From assembly GCA_036642795.1 (NCBI GenBank), contig JAVXTH010000005.1, positions 1 through 64,000 on the forward strand: 64,000 bases of DNA, written 5' to 3'. Of this stretch, positions 34,998-44,348 are shown one piece after another. Every line of letters starts with the position of its first letter. The first letter of the stretch is position 1. The notes under the pieces were generated by a model that was given only the letters and a program-made list of their open reading frames with translations, was not told where the DNA came from and searched no databases. The DNA comes from JAVXTH01 sp036642795. GTDB lineage: Bacteria; Bacillota_I; Bacilli_A; Erysipelotrichales; Erysipelotrichaceae. A program made the translations under genes and the position numbers.

Positions 34998-36261
34998 AGG
35001 TGGAAGAGTAATCGATCCAATCAGTAATAAAGATGAAGTGCTCGATGTGGTCATAGAAAAAAATAAAATTAAATATATAGGAAAGTTTCAAGAGAGTGAA
35101 GACTATGAACAAATCATTCATGCAAAAGGCTTGGTGGTAGCACCTGGTTTGGTAGATGTTCATGTTCACTTTAGAGACCCTGGATTCCCAGAAAAAGAAG
35201 ATATTATTTCGGGGGCAAAAGCAGCCGCAAAAGGTGGCTTTACATCAGTTGTCATGTTGGCCAATACCAAGCCGGTCATCGATTGTGAAGAAGTGTTAGA
35301 AGAAGTGATTACGAAATGCAAACAAGCATGTATTCATGTCTATCCCAATGCTAGTATCACAAAGGGGATGGCAGGTAAAGAATTAACGGATTTTAAACAA
35401 TTAAAGAAAAAAGGAGCGGTCGGTTTTAGTGATGATGGAAAACCATTGTTAGATGCTTTCTTAGTATATGAGGCAATGAAGCTAGCAAAGGAGCTTAACG
35501 TACCTTTAAGCTTACATGAAGAAGATCCAGCTTTTGTAAGTACAGCGGGAATTCATGAAGGCGAAGTCGCAAAAGAATTAGGCTTAAAAGGCGCTAGTTC
35601 ACTTGGTGAAGATGTTATGGTTGCTCGTGATGTTATGATTGCGAATGCAACTCAAGCACCGATTAATATGCAACATATCAGCTCTAAGAATGCGATTGAA
35701 TGCATTCGCCTAGCAAAGAATATGGGCGCTAAGATTAGTTGTGAAGCAACCCCACATCATTTTTCTTTAACCCAAGCAGCTGTTTTAAAACACGGTACAC
35801 TTGCGAAAATGAATCCACCACTTAGAACAAGTGAAGATCAATATGCCATTGTAAGTGCCTTAAAAGATGGAACCATCGATATCATCGCAAGTGATCATGC
35901 ACCACATACGGATGCAGAAAAAGCACTTCCTTTTGAACAAGCACCCAGTGGTATTATTGGCCTTGAAACATCTTTATCGCTTGGCATCACAAACTTAGTT
36001 CGTAAAGGGATATTAACACTTAACGATTACTTAGCGAAGATGACATGTAATCCAAGTAAGCTATATCAACTTGATGCAGGCTGTTTAAAAGAGGGTGGGC
36101 CCGCGGATTTAGTTATCTTTGATGAACGAGCACAAGTTACTTATGATCATTTCATTTCAAAGTCAAATAATTCACCATTTTTAAATGAAACTTTGTATGG
36201 AAAAGTGATGATGAGTATCAGTGATGGAAAAATTGTATATGTAGATGAAGAACTTAAATAA
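34984..36261 (+). CDS. pyrC: dihydroorotase, class I
   Basis: The 425-residue amidohydrolase interconverts dihydroorotate and N-carbamoyl-aspartate. Metal ligands are in VDVHVHFRDPG (His60, His62), AVGFSDDGKP, SLHEED, MQHISSK and SDHAPH; the Arg after the HxH motif binds the substrate carboxylate. The class I signature is a metal-bridging Asp in GFSDDG rather than a carboxylated Lys. No other pyr biosynthesis gene is adjacent. Together with the M20 amidase it could act catabolically. The start at 34984 has aaaggag upstream; the GTG at 34975 is too close. Confidence 0.9.
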   Translation: MILIKGGRVIDPISNKDEVLDVVIEKNKIKYIGKFQESEDYEQIIHAKGLVVAPGLVDVHVHFRDPGFPEKEDIISGAKAAAKGGFTSVVMLANTKPVIDCEEVLEEVITKCKQACIHVYPNASITKGMAGKELTDFKQLKKKGAVGFSDDGKPLLDAFLVYEAMKLAKELNVPLSLHEEDPAFVSTAGIHEGEVAKELGLKGASSLGEDVMVARDVMIANATQAPINMQHISSKNAIECIRLAKNMGAKISCEATPHHFSLTQAAVLKHGTLAKMNPPLRTSEDQYAIVSALKDGTIDIIASDHAPHTDAEKALPFEQAPSGIIGLETSLSLGITNLVRKGILTLNDYLAKMTCNPSKLYQLDAGCLKEGGPADLVIFDERAQVTYDHFISKSNNSPFLNETLYGKVMMSISDGKIVYVDEELK

Positions 36262-36331
36262 ACAAAGAAGGAAGGATTAACTTCATTGTTGAGTATTTTA
36301 CGAATAGAAATATAGGAAAAATTTCAGATTA

Positions 36332-36367
36332 TGGTATAATACTCTATATCAATGTTTTTATATTGAT
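36332..36367 (+). promoter_or_regulatory. teichoic acid operon promoter with start-site hairpin
   Basis: TGG followed by TATAAT (36335-36340) is an extended -10. ATCAAT (36348-36353) and ATTGAT (36362-36367) form a dyad exactly where transcription would begin, so it may be an operator or a 5'-end stabilising hairpin. Confidence 0.6.
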
Positions 36368-36417
36368 GCAAAACTCTAAAATCAAGTAATTGAATAAGAG
36401 CAGTAAGGAGACATGGG

Positions 36418-37224
36418 ATGTTTAAAAGCGTTCGTTATGTGTTAAAAGAAAATTTCACGAATCTATATAGAATATTTTCAATATCAAAATATGAATTGCT
36501 TTCGGATATGCGTGATTCACGTTTGGGAATCTTTTGGAACTTTGCAAATCCAGCAATCCAAATTGCTACTTATGCCTTTGTCTTTGGTTTAGGTATTCGT
36601 GGAAATCGAGCAGTTGAAGGAATTCCATTTTTAGATTGGATGCTAGCCGGAATGTTAGTTTGGTTTTATATTAGTAAATGTATTACCGGTGGAGTTAATT
36701 CTATTTATGAAAAATTAAATGTCATCACAAAAATGAAATTTCCAGTTTCAATCTTACCGGCAACGGTTGTATTTAAAGAATTATTTAATCACTTCTTTAT
36801 GATTATATTAGTCTTTATCTTTTATATGATTCGTGGTTATTCATTTTCAATTCAATGGTTTGGAATCTTTTATTATACATTTTGTGTTACGATGTTCGGT
36901 ATTTCATTATCCATGGTAACTTCGGTCTTAAATATGTTCACAAGAGATGTAAAGAAATTAGTAAATGCTTTTATGCGAATGTTTCTTTATATCACACCAA
37001 TCTTATGGACCGTTGAAATTTTACCTTTGAAATATTTACGTCTTTTAAAGATTAATCCACTCTATTATATTGTGGAAGGATATCGAGATTGTTTCTTCTT
37101 TCACCGCGGCTTTTTAATGTATCCACATCGCATTATGGGCTTTTGGGCGGTAACGATTTTCTTGTTTGTATTAGGTAGTTACTTAATGTATAAATTTAAA
37201 CATCGTTTTATTGATATGATTTAA
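36418..37224 (+). CDS. tagG: teichoic acid ABC exporter permease
   Basis: The 268-residue six-helix ABC-2 permease has the TagG/RfbA motif SDMRDSRLGIFWNFANPAIQIATYAFVFG and RDVKKLVNAFMRMFLYITPILW. It moves undecaprenyl-linked wall teichoic acid across the membrane with TagH. The neighbours tagH, tagD and three CDP-glycerol transferases support teichoic acid instead of O-antigen. It is the first gene of the operon. Confidence 0.92.
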   Translation: MFKSVRYVLKENFTNLYRIFSISKYELLSDMRDSRLGIFWNFANPAIQIATYAFVFGLGIRGNRAVEGIPFLDWMLAGMLVWFYISKCITGGVNSIYEKLNVITKMKFPVSILPATVVFKELFNHFFMIILVFIFYMIRGYSFSIQWFGIFYYTFCVTMFGISLSMVTSVLNMFTRDVKKLVNAFMRMFLYITPILWTVEILPLKYLRLLKINPLYYIVEGYRDCFFFHRGFLMYPHRIMGFWAVTIFLFVLGSYLMYKFKHRFIDMI

Positions 37225-37236
37225 AAGGAGTATAGA

Positions 37237-38073
37237 ATGAGCCAAGCATATGCAGTTAATTGTGAACATGTTTCTAAAATATATAAGCTTAAAATGAAAG
37301 GTGGTTCCACCAGTGGAAAAACCGAGTATTTTTATGCACTAAAAGATGTCAGCTTCAAAGTAAAACATGGAGAAGTTGTTGGTGTTTTAGGAACAAATGG
37401 TTCTGGTAAATCAACCTTATCGGTTATCTTAGCGGGCATTTCAAGTGTCGATAGTGGAACGATTGAGATTGATGGAGAACAAGCTTTAATCGCTATTAAC
37501 ACTGGATTATCGCAACAATTAACCGGCCTTGAAAACATTAAAGTCAAAGGTACCTTATTAGGCTTATCAAAGAAGAGAATTGAAGAGATTACCAATGGTG
37601 TTATTGAGTTTGCGGAGTTAGGTGATTTCTTATATCAACCAGTTAAAAAGTATTCCAGTGGAATGAAGTCACGATTAGGTTTCTCAATCTCCATTTATTT
37701 AAATCCGGATATCATCATTATTGATGAAGCATTAAGCGTTGGTGATAAAGGCTTTGCGGATAAATGTTTAAAGAAGATGGATGAATTTAAGAGTCAAGGA
37801 AAAACGATTTTCTTTATTTCTCATTCACTTCCTCAAGTTCGTGCTTTCTGTAACAAAGGGTTATGGTTAGAAGGTGGCGTTCTAAAGGACTATGGAGACA
37901 TTGAAAAAGTAGCAGATGAGTATGGAGAATATGTTGAAGAATATAAGCAATTGAGTGATAAGGATCAAAAGAAACGTCAGAAGAAGAAATTTAGTGAACG
38001 AATTGTTAAAGATATGAAAGCCAATTGGTTAGAATCTTTACTTTATAAATTAAAAAGCGGAGGTAAAAAATAA
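37237..38073 (+). CDS. tagH: teichoic acid ABC exporter ATPase
   Basis: The 278-residue ATPase shows Walker A GTNGSGKST, signature KYSSGMKSRLGF and Walker B IIIIDEALSVGD, the classical polysaccharide-export subgroup where the signature is SSGM. A C-terminal charged tail of about 45 residues follows. Bacillus TagH has a longer extracytoplasmic tail; here it is short. The stop overlaps the tagD start by one base. Confidence 0.93.
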   Translation: MSQAYAVNCEHVSKIYKLKMKGGSTSGKTEYFYALKDVSFKVKHGEVVGVLGTNGSGKSTLSVILAGISSVDSGTIEIDGEQALIAINTGLSQQLTGLENIKVKGTLLGLSKKRIEEITNGVIEFAELGDFLYQPVKKYSSGMKSRLGFSISIYLNPDIIIIDEALSVGDKGFADKCLKKMDEFKSQGKTIFFISHSLPQVRAFCNKGLWLEGGVLKDYGDIEKVADEYGEYVEEYKQLSDKDQKKRQKKKFSERIVKDMKANWLESLLYKLKSGGKK

Positions 38074-38462
38074 TGAAAAAGGTTATTACATACGGAACTT
38101 TTGATTTATTCCACATGGGTCATTTAAATATCATCGAACGAGCAAAAGAACTCGGTGATTATTTGATTGTGGCAGTATCAAGTGATGCTTTTAATGCTGG
38201 TAAAGGCAAAAAAGCATATTATAATGAAAACGATCGGATGGAAATTGTCCGTGCAATTAAATATGTAGATGAAGTAATTCTTGAAGAATCCTGGGATCAG
38301 AAACCAAAAGATATCGTGAAATACGGAGTGGATGTCTTTGTTATGGGAGATGATTGGAATGGAAAATTCGATGAATTAAAGGATTTATGTGAAGTGGTTT
38401 ATTTACCACGAACGGAAGGTATTTCCTCAACAAAAATAAAAACAGATTTGAAAATGAAATAG
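38073..38462 (+). CDS. tagD: glycerol-3-phosphate cytidylyltransferase
   Basis: The 129-residue enzyme makes CDP-glycerol from CTP and glycerol-3-phosphate, the building block of poly(glycerol phosphate). It carries GTFDLFHMGHLNII (the HxGH nucleotide motif) and RTEGISSTKIK, both diagnostic. Length is normal for TagD. It lies between the exporter and the polymerases. Confidence 0.95.
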   Translation: MKKVITYGTFDLFHMGHLNIIERAKELGDYLIVAVSSDAFNAGKGKKAYYNENDRMEIVRAIKYVDEVILEESWDQKPKDIVKYGVDVFVMGDDWNGKFDELKDLCEVVYLPRTEGISSTKIKTDLKMK

Positions 38463-38480
38463 ATTTCAAAGGAGCAGACA

Positions 38481-41156
38481 ATGGAAGAAAACGATACATT
38501 AAAGAAAATAAAAACGGAAAGAAAGACAGAACGCTACCACGAAGATGGTTTCGCTCTGTCTTTTAAACAAGGTGATATCTTTTATTTAAAGGGCAAACAT
38601 AATAATTTGCGTTGTATTTGTAAGGATGGTTTTTTAAGTATTCGTGAAATTGTCAAAGAAAACTTTCATAAGATTGACAAACAAGAACGCTATCAACTAA
38701 TGCGTATTATTCAAGGTGAAGATGAAGCAGTAAAACAGATTGAAATTCCCTTTGAAAATGAACAGTTAATCTGTATTCATCATATCTTTATTAAATGGCA
38801 CATGGAACAAGCTCAAGAAGGTGTCTTTATTCAGTTAGAAGAGCTTGCCCAAAGCAATGATTTGATTATTGATGATTTTGATTTTAAAGATAATCGATTA
38901 ACTTTATCAATCTTAGTACCAGATGCTTGGGAATATGATTATGATACTTATTTGATGTTATATCATAATGAGAAACTGAAAACCTTTAAAGAAAATGAAC
39001 AGGTTAAGAACCATTTAAAAATGTACATTGATTTGAATCACTTTGAAAATCTAGATGCGAACCTTTATGGATTAGCTTTATACTCTCATAGTAATATTTA
39101 TCGCTTCCAAAGTGCAGTCGGTTTTAGTATTAATAGTATCCTTACCAAAGGAAATGATTTATATAAATTATTACATTTAGAAATCGGTGAAAATGCAACC
39201 GTTCAAATCTGTGAAAATGATTGGCATGTGGAACCACAAATTACTGCGGTTGCTCATGAAGATCATACACTTATTTTAAATGGCTATTTAAAACACGATT
39301 TAGATATTTTTCATTATCCTAATGTTAGCTATAATGCAATGTTGAATAGTAACGATGATCAAAAGAGTATTCCAATTGATATTAAATTAGATGGATATTC
39401 TTTCACGATGTGTTTTGATGATGAATTGATTTGTCATTTAAATAAAGAATATTTTGATCGCTGGAATATGAGTTTTAATATTATATGTGACGAGGAAGTA
39501 GCTGGTAGTTTTCCTTTTGTGAAAGGATCGGCCTTATCTGGTTCGATTTTATTTACGAAAGAATGGATGGATGAAAACTTCAAAGTTTCCGTTGAACTCT
39601 GTACTTCTAAAGTAATCAATCAATTATATTTTTCATTTCGTCAACCTTATGCAATTCAAAGAATTAATTATGTGGAAATCAAATCAAATCAAATAAAAAT
39701 TCATGTAAGAATGAATACCAACATTGAAACCTTTTATAAAGGAATGCGAATTGTTTTAGGACCTTTGGGTAAAGCACAGCCATGTCTTATAAAAAAGCGG
39801 GGACCACGTACGCTACTATTAATTTATAAAGGTGAACATCAAAGCGAAATCAGCGAGATGATTCATGAAAGTAAGTGTCCTTTTATTATTGAAGGAAAAG
39901 ATTGCGACTATCGTAATGATATTTGGGATTTTGATCGTAGCCGTATTTATTCTTCTTTTTCTCAACATGTTTTCAATTCAAAACGATATCGCCGTTTATG
40001 TCGTTTGTTATATCGTAGAGTATTTTTACGTTTACCAATTCATCGTAAGAAAATATTATTTGAAAGTTTCTTAGGTAGAAATGTATCCGGTAATCCAAAG
40101 TATTTATATAAGTATATGAATGACAATGGTTATGGTAATGCTTATAAGATGTATTGGATATTAAACGATACAGATGAAGAAGTAGAAGGCTGTGCCCATA
40201 AGATTCAAAGACGTTCGATTGCTTATTATTATCATATGGCAACAGCCGGTTATTGGATGTTTAACACCCGTCAAGATAGTGATATCGTGAAAAGAGAGAA
40301 AACAACTTACTTACAAACTTGGCATGGTACACCATTAAAACGATTAGGTATGGATATGGATAGTGTATCAATGGCGACAGTTAGCAACATTGTTGACTAT
40401 AAAAAAGAGTTTGTGAATAACTCACGTCGTTGGGATTATTTATTAGCGCAGAATCAATATTCAGCGGATATCTTCCGTCGTTGTTTTGCTTTCCGTAATG
40501 AACTGTTATGCGATGGTTATCCTGCCAATGATATATTATTTAATTCGACAAGCAGTGATATAGAAGCATTGAAAGATAAGTTTAACTTACCAAAAGATAA
40601 GCGAATCGTTTTATATGCGCCAACATGGCGTGATGATAATTTCCTTAAAAAAGGTTATTACCAAATGAAAATGCAATTAGATTTGAATATGATGAGAGAA
40701 ACATTAGGTAATGATACGATTGTTTTATTACGGATGCATTATTTAATTATGAATGCAATTGATATTGAAGCTTTTGAAGGTTTTGCTTATGATTTCTCTA
40801 ATAATTGTGATATTCAAGAACTATATTTAGTCAGTGATATATTAATTACCGATTATTCAAGTACGATGTTTGATTATGCAAACTTAAAACGACCAATTAT
40901 TTTCTTTACGTATGATATTGAAGAATATCGTGATTCTTTACGAGGCTTTTACTTTGATTTTGAAAAAGAAGCTCCAGGTCCAATAGTGAAAACAACAAAA
41001 GAAGTCATTCATGCGATTCAAAATATTGATGCGATTCAAGATGAATATAAAGAAAAAGCGCAAATGTTTTATAAGAAATTTAATGGCATTGATGATGGTC
41101 ATGCAGCACATCGTGTGCTTGACAAAATCCTGGCTAAAAAAGCGAGTGACTTATGA
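38481..41156 (+). CDS. CDP-glycerol glycerophosphotransferase with long N-terminal region (TagF-like)
   Basis: The 891-residue protein has a C-terminal CDP-glycerol glycerophosphotransferase domain (about 530-885). It is recognisable by LQTWHGTPLKRLGMD, VLYAPTWRDDNF, LLRMHYL and ITDYSSTMFDYA. The first 500 residues are mostly beta-rich and unrecognised; they hold repeated charged segments and no membrane helix. The domain adds glycerol-phosphate units to the teichoic acid chain. The four-base overlap with the next gene suggests joint translation. The long N-terminal part may select the primer or bind membrane. Confidence 0.88.
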   Translation: MEENDTLKKIKTERKTERYHEDGFALSFKQGDIFYLKGKHNNLRCICKDGFLSIREIVKENFHKIDKQERYQLMRIIQGEDEAVKQIEIPFENEQLICIHHIFIKWHMEQAQEGVFIQLEELAQSNDLIIDDFDFKDNRLTLSILVPDAWEYDYDTYLMLYHNEKLKTFKENEQVKNHLKMYIDLNHFENLDANLYGLALYSHSNIYRFQSAVGFSINSILTKGNDLYKLLHLEIGENATVQICENDWHVEPQITAVAHEDHTLILNGYLKHDLDIFHYPNVSYNAMLNSNDDQKSIPIDIKLDGYSFTMCFDDELICHLNKEYFDRWNMSFNIICDEEVAGSFPFVKGSALSGSILFTKEWMDENFKVSVELCTSKVINQLYFSFRQPYAIQRINYVEIKSNQIKIHVRMNTNIETFYKGMRIVLGPLGKAQPCLIKKRGPRTLLLIYKGEHQSEISEMIHESKCPFIIEGKDCDYRNDIWDFDRSRIYSSFSQHVFNSKRYRRLCRLLYRRVFLRLPIHRKKILFESFLGRNVSGNPKYLYKYMNDNGYGNAYKMYWILNDTDEEVEGCAHKIQRRSIAYYYHMATAGYWMFNTRQDSDIVKREKTTYLQTWHGTPLKRLGMDMDSVSMATVSNIVDYKKEFVNNSRRWDYLLAQNQYSADIFRRCFAFRNELLCDGYPANDILFNSTSSDIEALKDKFNLPKDKRIVLYAPTWRDDNFLKKGYYQMKMQLDLNMMRETLGNDTIVLLRMHYLIMNAIDIEAFEGFAYDFSNNCDIQELYLVSDILITDYSSTMFDYANLKRPIIFFTYDIEEYRDSLRGFYFDFEKEAPGPIVKTTKEVIHAIQNIDAIQDEYKEKAQMFYKKFNGIDDGHAAHRVLDKILAKKASDL

Positions 41157-42328
41157 ATCGGCTGCTTAAGAAAGTAATATCTAAAATATTACGGTTTTTA
41201 TATCGGGTGAGTTATCGCCATATCAAAGTCGACCAACATACGGTGTTATTCTTATCCTTTCATGGTCGTGGTTTTAGTGATAATCCAGCGGCTCTATACG
41301 AGTATATGCAAGCACATCGTGAGTATCAAGACTATACTTGTGTGTGGGCATTAAAGGATACATCCTGTCACATTCCAGGGGCAAAGATTATTCGCTACAA
41401 TGGACCTTTCTATTTTTATTATCTAGCTAAGAGTAAATACTGGATTGTGAATTGTAAATTACCGGATCATATCTTAAAAAAGAGCGATCAAATCTATCTA
41501 CAGACCTGGCATGGCACGCCTTTAAAGAAGCTTGCTCATGACATTGATGTAAGTGATGATACAACCTTCTATCGCTCTAAGATGAACAAACAAGAGATGC
41601 AGGCAACGTATGATAAAGATGTTGCTAAGTATAATTACATGATTTCACCAAATGCGTTTTGTACGCGCGTCTTTCAAAGCGCTTTTCAGATAAATCCAGA
41701 ACGTTTAATTGAAACCGGCTATCCAAGAAATGATTTTCTAAGCAATCATAGTAAAGAAGACGAAAGACAAGTAAAACAAAGATTTCATCTTCCACTTGAT
41801 AAAAAAATTATATTATATGCACCAACCTGGCGCGATAACTGTTATAATAATAAAGGTTATACCTTTGAATTAGAGGTTGATTTTAAAAAATGGCAAACAG
41901 CTTTAGGTGAGGATTATATTGTAATCTTTAAACCTCATTATTTAATTGTTAACCATTTTGATCAAGAAGAAGTCAAAGATTTCGTTTATCAAATGCCTGC
42001 TAATATCGATATTAATCAATTATATATTATTGCGGATTTGTTAATTACGGATTATTCAAGTGTATTCTTTGACTACGCTATCTTAAATCGTCCAATGTTA
42101 TTTTATATGTATGATATTGATACATATGCCAAAGACTTACGAGGATTTTACTTTGATCTTGAAAAAGTATTACCCGGGAAAATATTACAAACACAAAGTG
42201 ATTTGTTGAAAGCAATTCCAAATGCGAAAATCGATGAAGAAAAGATGAAAGCATTTCACCAAGAGTTTAATACAAAAGAAGATGGTTTCGCTTCGCAAAG
42301 AGTACTGAATATTTTATTTAATAAATAA
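41153..42328 (+). CDS. CDP-glycerol glycerophosphotransferase
   Basis: The 391-residue protein consists almost only of the glycerophosphotransferase domain. Motifs are LQTWHGTPLKKLAHD, ILYAPTWRDNCY, IFKPHYLIVNHF and ITDYSSVFFDYA; the two His residues in the first and third motifs fit the catalytic pair known in TagF. A basic amphipathic N-terminus (RLLKKVISKILRFLYRVSYRH) could bind membrane. It overlaps the previous gene by four bases. Confidence 0.88.
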   Translation: MNRLLKKVISKILRFLYRVSYRHIKVDQHTVLFLSFHGRGFSDNPAALYEYMQAHREYQDYTCVWALKDTSCHIPGAKIIRYNGPFYFYYLAKSKYWIVNCKLPDHILKKSDQIYLQTWHGTPLKKLAHDIDVSDDTTFYRSKMNKQEMQATYDKDVAKYNYMISPNAFCTRVFQSAFQINPERLIETGYPRNDFLSNHSKEDERQVKQRFHLPLDKKIILYAPTWRDNCYNNKGYTFELEVDFKKWQTALGEDYIVIFKPHYLIVNHFDQEEVKDFVYQMPANIDINQLYIIADLLITDYSSVFFDYAILNRPMLFYMYDIDTYAKDLRGFYFDLEKVLPGKILQTQSDLLKAIPNAKIDEEKMKAFHQEFNTKEDGFASQRVLNILFNK

Positions 42329-42342
42329 GTGAGGTAAAGGAT

Positions 42343-43452
42343 ATGTCACTAGCAAAATTAGTTTTGAATCTTATTCTAGGTCCTATATATTTTGTGACTT
42401 TATTTTTCCCAATTAAGAAAAATAAAATAGCTTTTATCTCGTTGAGTTGTGATCGCATTCAAGGGGATTTTAAAATCCTATCAAAAAAATTAGAAGCAAA
42501 AAAAGAGTATCAAATTGAATATGTTATGATTAAGTTTAAACGTACCATTCCTGGTTGCTTTGCTTATTTTGTTTGTTTAATTAAACAAGTTTATCATATT
42601 AATACATCTCATTTAGTTTTATTAGATTCTAATAATTATGCAGTTGTTAACTTCAAGAAAAAAGATGTTAAAGTAATTCAAGTATGGCATGCCTCTGGAG
42701 CAATTAAAAAATTTGGTAATGATGTAGATCGAAGTTATCAAGTAAAGGGCTATGATTATGTTCTAGCCTGTGCAGATGTATGGAAACCATATTATGCGCA
42801 AGCTTTTGGCGTAAAAGAAGAACAAGTAATTTCAATTGGAATTCCTAGAACCGATCGTATCTTTAATAAAGTAAGAATGCGTAAATATCATCAAGAAATC
42901 ATGGATTTATATCCACAGATTAAAGGTAAAAAAGTCATTTTATATGCTCCTACCTTCCGTGGTAATGTGTTAAATGATTATACTTATGAAAAAATTGATT
43001 TAAGCGCAATGCGAAAAGCATTGGGGGATGAATATTGTATTATTTATAAAATGCATCCTTTATTAAAAGATCCAGTACTAGCGCAAGAACCTTTTATAAT
43101 CAATGCATTTGATATTAGTATAAAACGTTTGTTCTCAGTTTGTGATTATTTAATAAGTGATTATTCTTCCATTGTATTTGAGTATTCTTTATTAAACAAA
43201 CCAGTCTTGTTTTATACACCGGATTTAGATGAATATAAAAAAGAGGTTGGCATGTATTTAGATTATGAAAATGAAATGCCAGGACCTATTTGTAGAAGTG
43301 AAAAAGAGTTAATCAAAGCAATTAAAGAGAATCATTTTGATTTATCTAGAATTAATGATTTCCAAAAGAAATTCTTTAAATACTTAGATGGAAAATCGAC
43401 CAAAAGAGTGATTGATTTTATTGACAAAATAATGGAAGAAGAAGTTCAATAG
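42343..43452 (+). CDS. CDP-glycerol glycerophosphotransferase, TagB-like
   Basis: The 369-residue protein shows variant motifs: QVWHASGAIKKFG, ILYAPTFRGNVL, IYKMHPLL and ISDYSSIVFEYS. WHASGA and the single-domain length are closer to TagB primases, which add the first glycerol phosphate, than to TagF polymerases. The amphipathic N-terminus is typical of peripheral membrane enzymes. It ends the operon, and the terminator stem overlaps its stop codon. Confidence 0.82.
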   Translation: MSLAKLVLNLILGPIYFVTLFFPIKKNKIAFISLSCDRIQGDFKILSKKLEAKKEYQIEYVMIKFKRTIPGCFAYFVCLIKQVYHINTSHLVLLDSNNYAVVNFKKKDVKVIQVWHASGAIKKFGNDVDRSYQVKGYDYVLACADVWKPYYAQAFGVKEEQVISIGIPRTDRIFNKVRMRKYHQEIMDLYPQIKGKKVILYAPTFRGNVLNDYTYEKIDLSAMRKALGDEYCIIYKMHPLLKDPVLAQEPFIINAFDISIKRLFSVCDYLISDYSSIVFEYSLLNKPVLFYTPDLDEYKKEVGMYLDYENEMPGPICRSEKELIKAIKENHFDLSRINDFQKKFFKYLDGKSTKRVIDFIDKIMEEEVQ

Positions 43453-43465
43453 AGCTTCTTTTTTT
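43439..43465 (+). terminator. terminator of the teichoic acid operon
   Basis: AAGAAGT (43439-43445) pairs with GCTTCTT (43454-43460, one G-T), then T5. The left arm is in coding sequence. Confidence 0.8.
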
Positions 43466-43534
43466 AGTTTAGCTTCAACGATACAATAAATGCAGATTAA
43501 TTACAGTTAATTCATAATTTTTATCCTTAAAGTC

Positions 43535-43543
43535 TGTTATAAT
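43535..43543 (+). promoter_or_regulatory. extended -10 promoter of the FtsX-type ABC operon
   Basis: TGT precedes TATAAT (43538-43543). There is a leader of about 95 bases before the coding start; no clear -35 is seen. Confidence 0.6.
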
Positions 43544-43642
43544 TAGAATAAGCAAAAAGTAAAATATAAGAATCAACAAGATTGAAACGAACCGACAAAA
43601 GGTTTACAATATAGTATAAATACATACCCTGGAGGAATGATC

Positions 43643-44347
43643 ATGGATGCTTTTATTGAATTCAAAGATGTGAAAAAAATCTATAAAATGGGTGAAGTTG
43701 AAATAGAAGCACTTTCGGGTGTTGATTTTCAGATTAATCAAGGTGAATTTGTTGTCATTGCTGGGGCAAGTGGCGCTGGTAAGAGTACGATATTGAATAT
43801 ATTAGGTGGAATGGATGCCTGCACAAGTGGAAATATTTTTGTTGATGGGAAAGAAGTAAGTAAATATAGCGCAAAGGAACTAACAACGTATCGTCGTTAT
43901 GATATTGGATTCGTGTTCCAATTTTATAATTTAGTACAGAATTTAACGGCGATTGAAAATGTTGAACTAGCGACTGAAATATGTAAAACACCACTCGATG
44001 TAGTGGAAACAATGAAGGCAGTTGGCTTAGAAGATCGAATGCATAACTTCCCAGCTCAATTATCTGGTGGAGAGCAACAAAGAGTTGCGATAGCACGTGC
44101 CTTAGCTAAGAATCCTAAACTACTTTTATGTGATGAACCAACGGGAGCTTTAGACTATTTAACGGGTAAAGCTATTTTAAAACTACTTCAAGATACATGC
44201 CATGAACACAATGTTAGTGTGGTGGTGATTACTCATAATTTAGCTTTAACGCCAATGGGCGATAAAGTGATTAAAGTAAGAAATGGGAAAATTGAATCAA
44301 TTGAAATTAATGAACATCCAACTCCGGTAGAAAGGATTGAGTGGTAA
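43643..44347 (+). CDS. MacB/LolD-type ABC ATPase
   Basis: The 234-residue ATPase shows Walker A GASGAGKST, signature LSGGEQQRVAIARAL, Walker B LLLCDEPTGALD and VVITHN. The start at 43643 is preferred because ggagg is 7 bases upstream; the ATG at 43637 overlaps it. The permease gene begins one base after its stop region (TAATATG), which indicates coupling. It energises the very large FtsX-type permease. Confidence 0.9.
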   Translation: MDAFIEFKDVKKIYKMGEVEIEALSGVDFQINQGEFVVIAGASGAGKSTILNILGGMDACTSGNIFVDGKEVSKYSAKELTTYRRYDIGFVFQFYNLVQNLTAIENVELATEICKTPLDVVETMKAVGLEDRMHNFPAQLSGGEQQRVAIARALAKNPKLLLCDEPTGALDYLTGKAILKLLQDTCHEHNVSVVVITHNLALTPMGDKVIKVRNGKIESIEINEHPTPVERIEW

Positions 44348-44348
44348 T

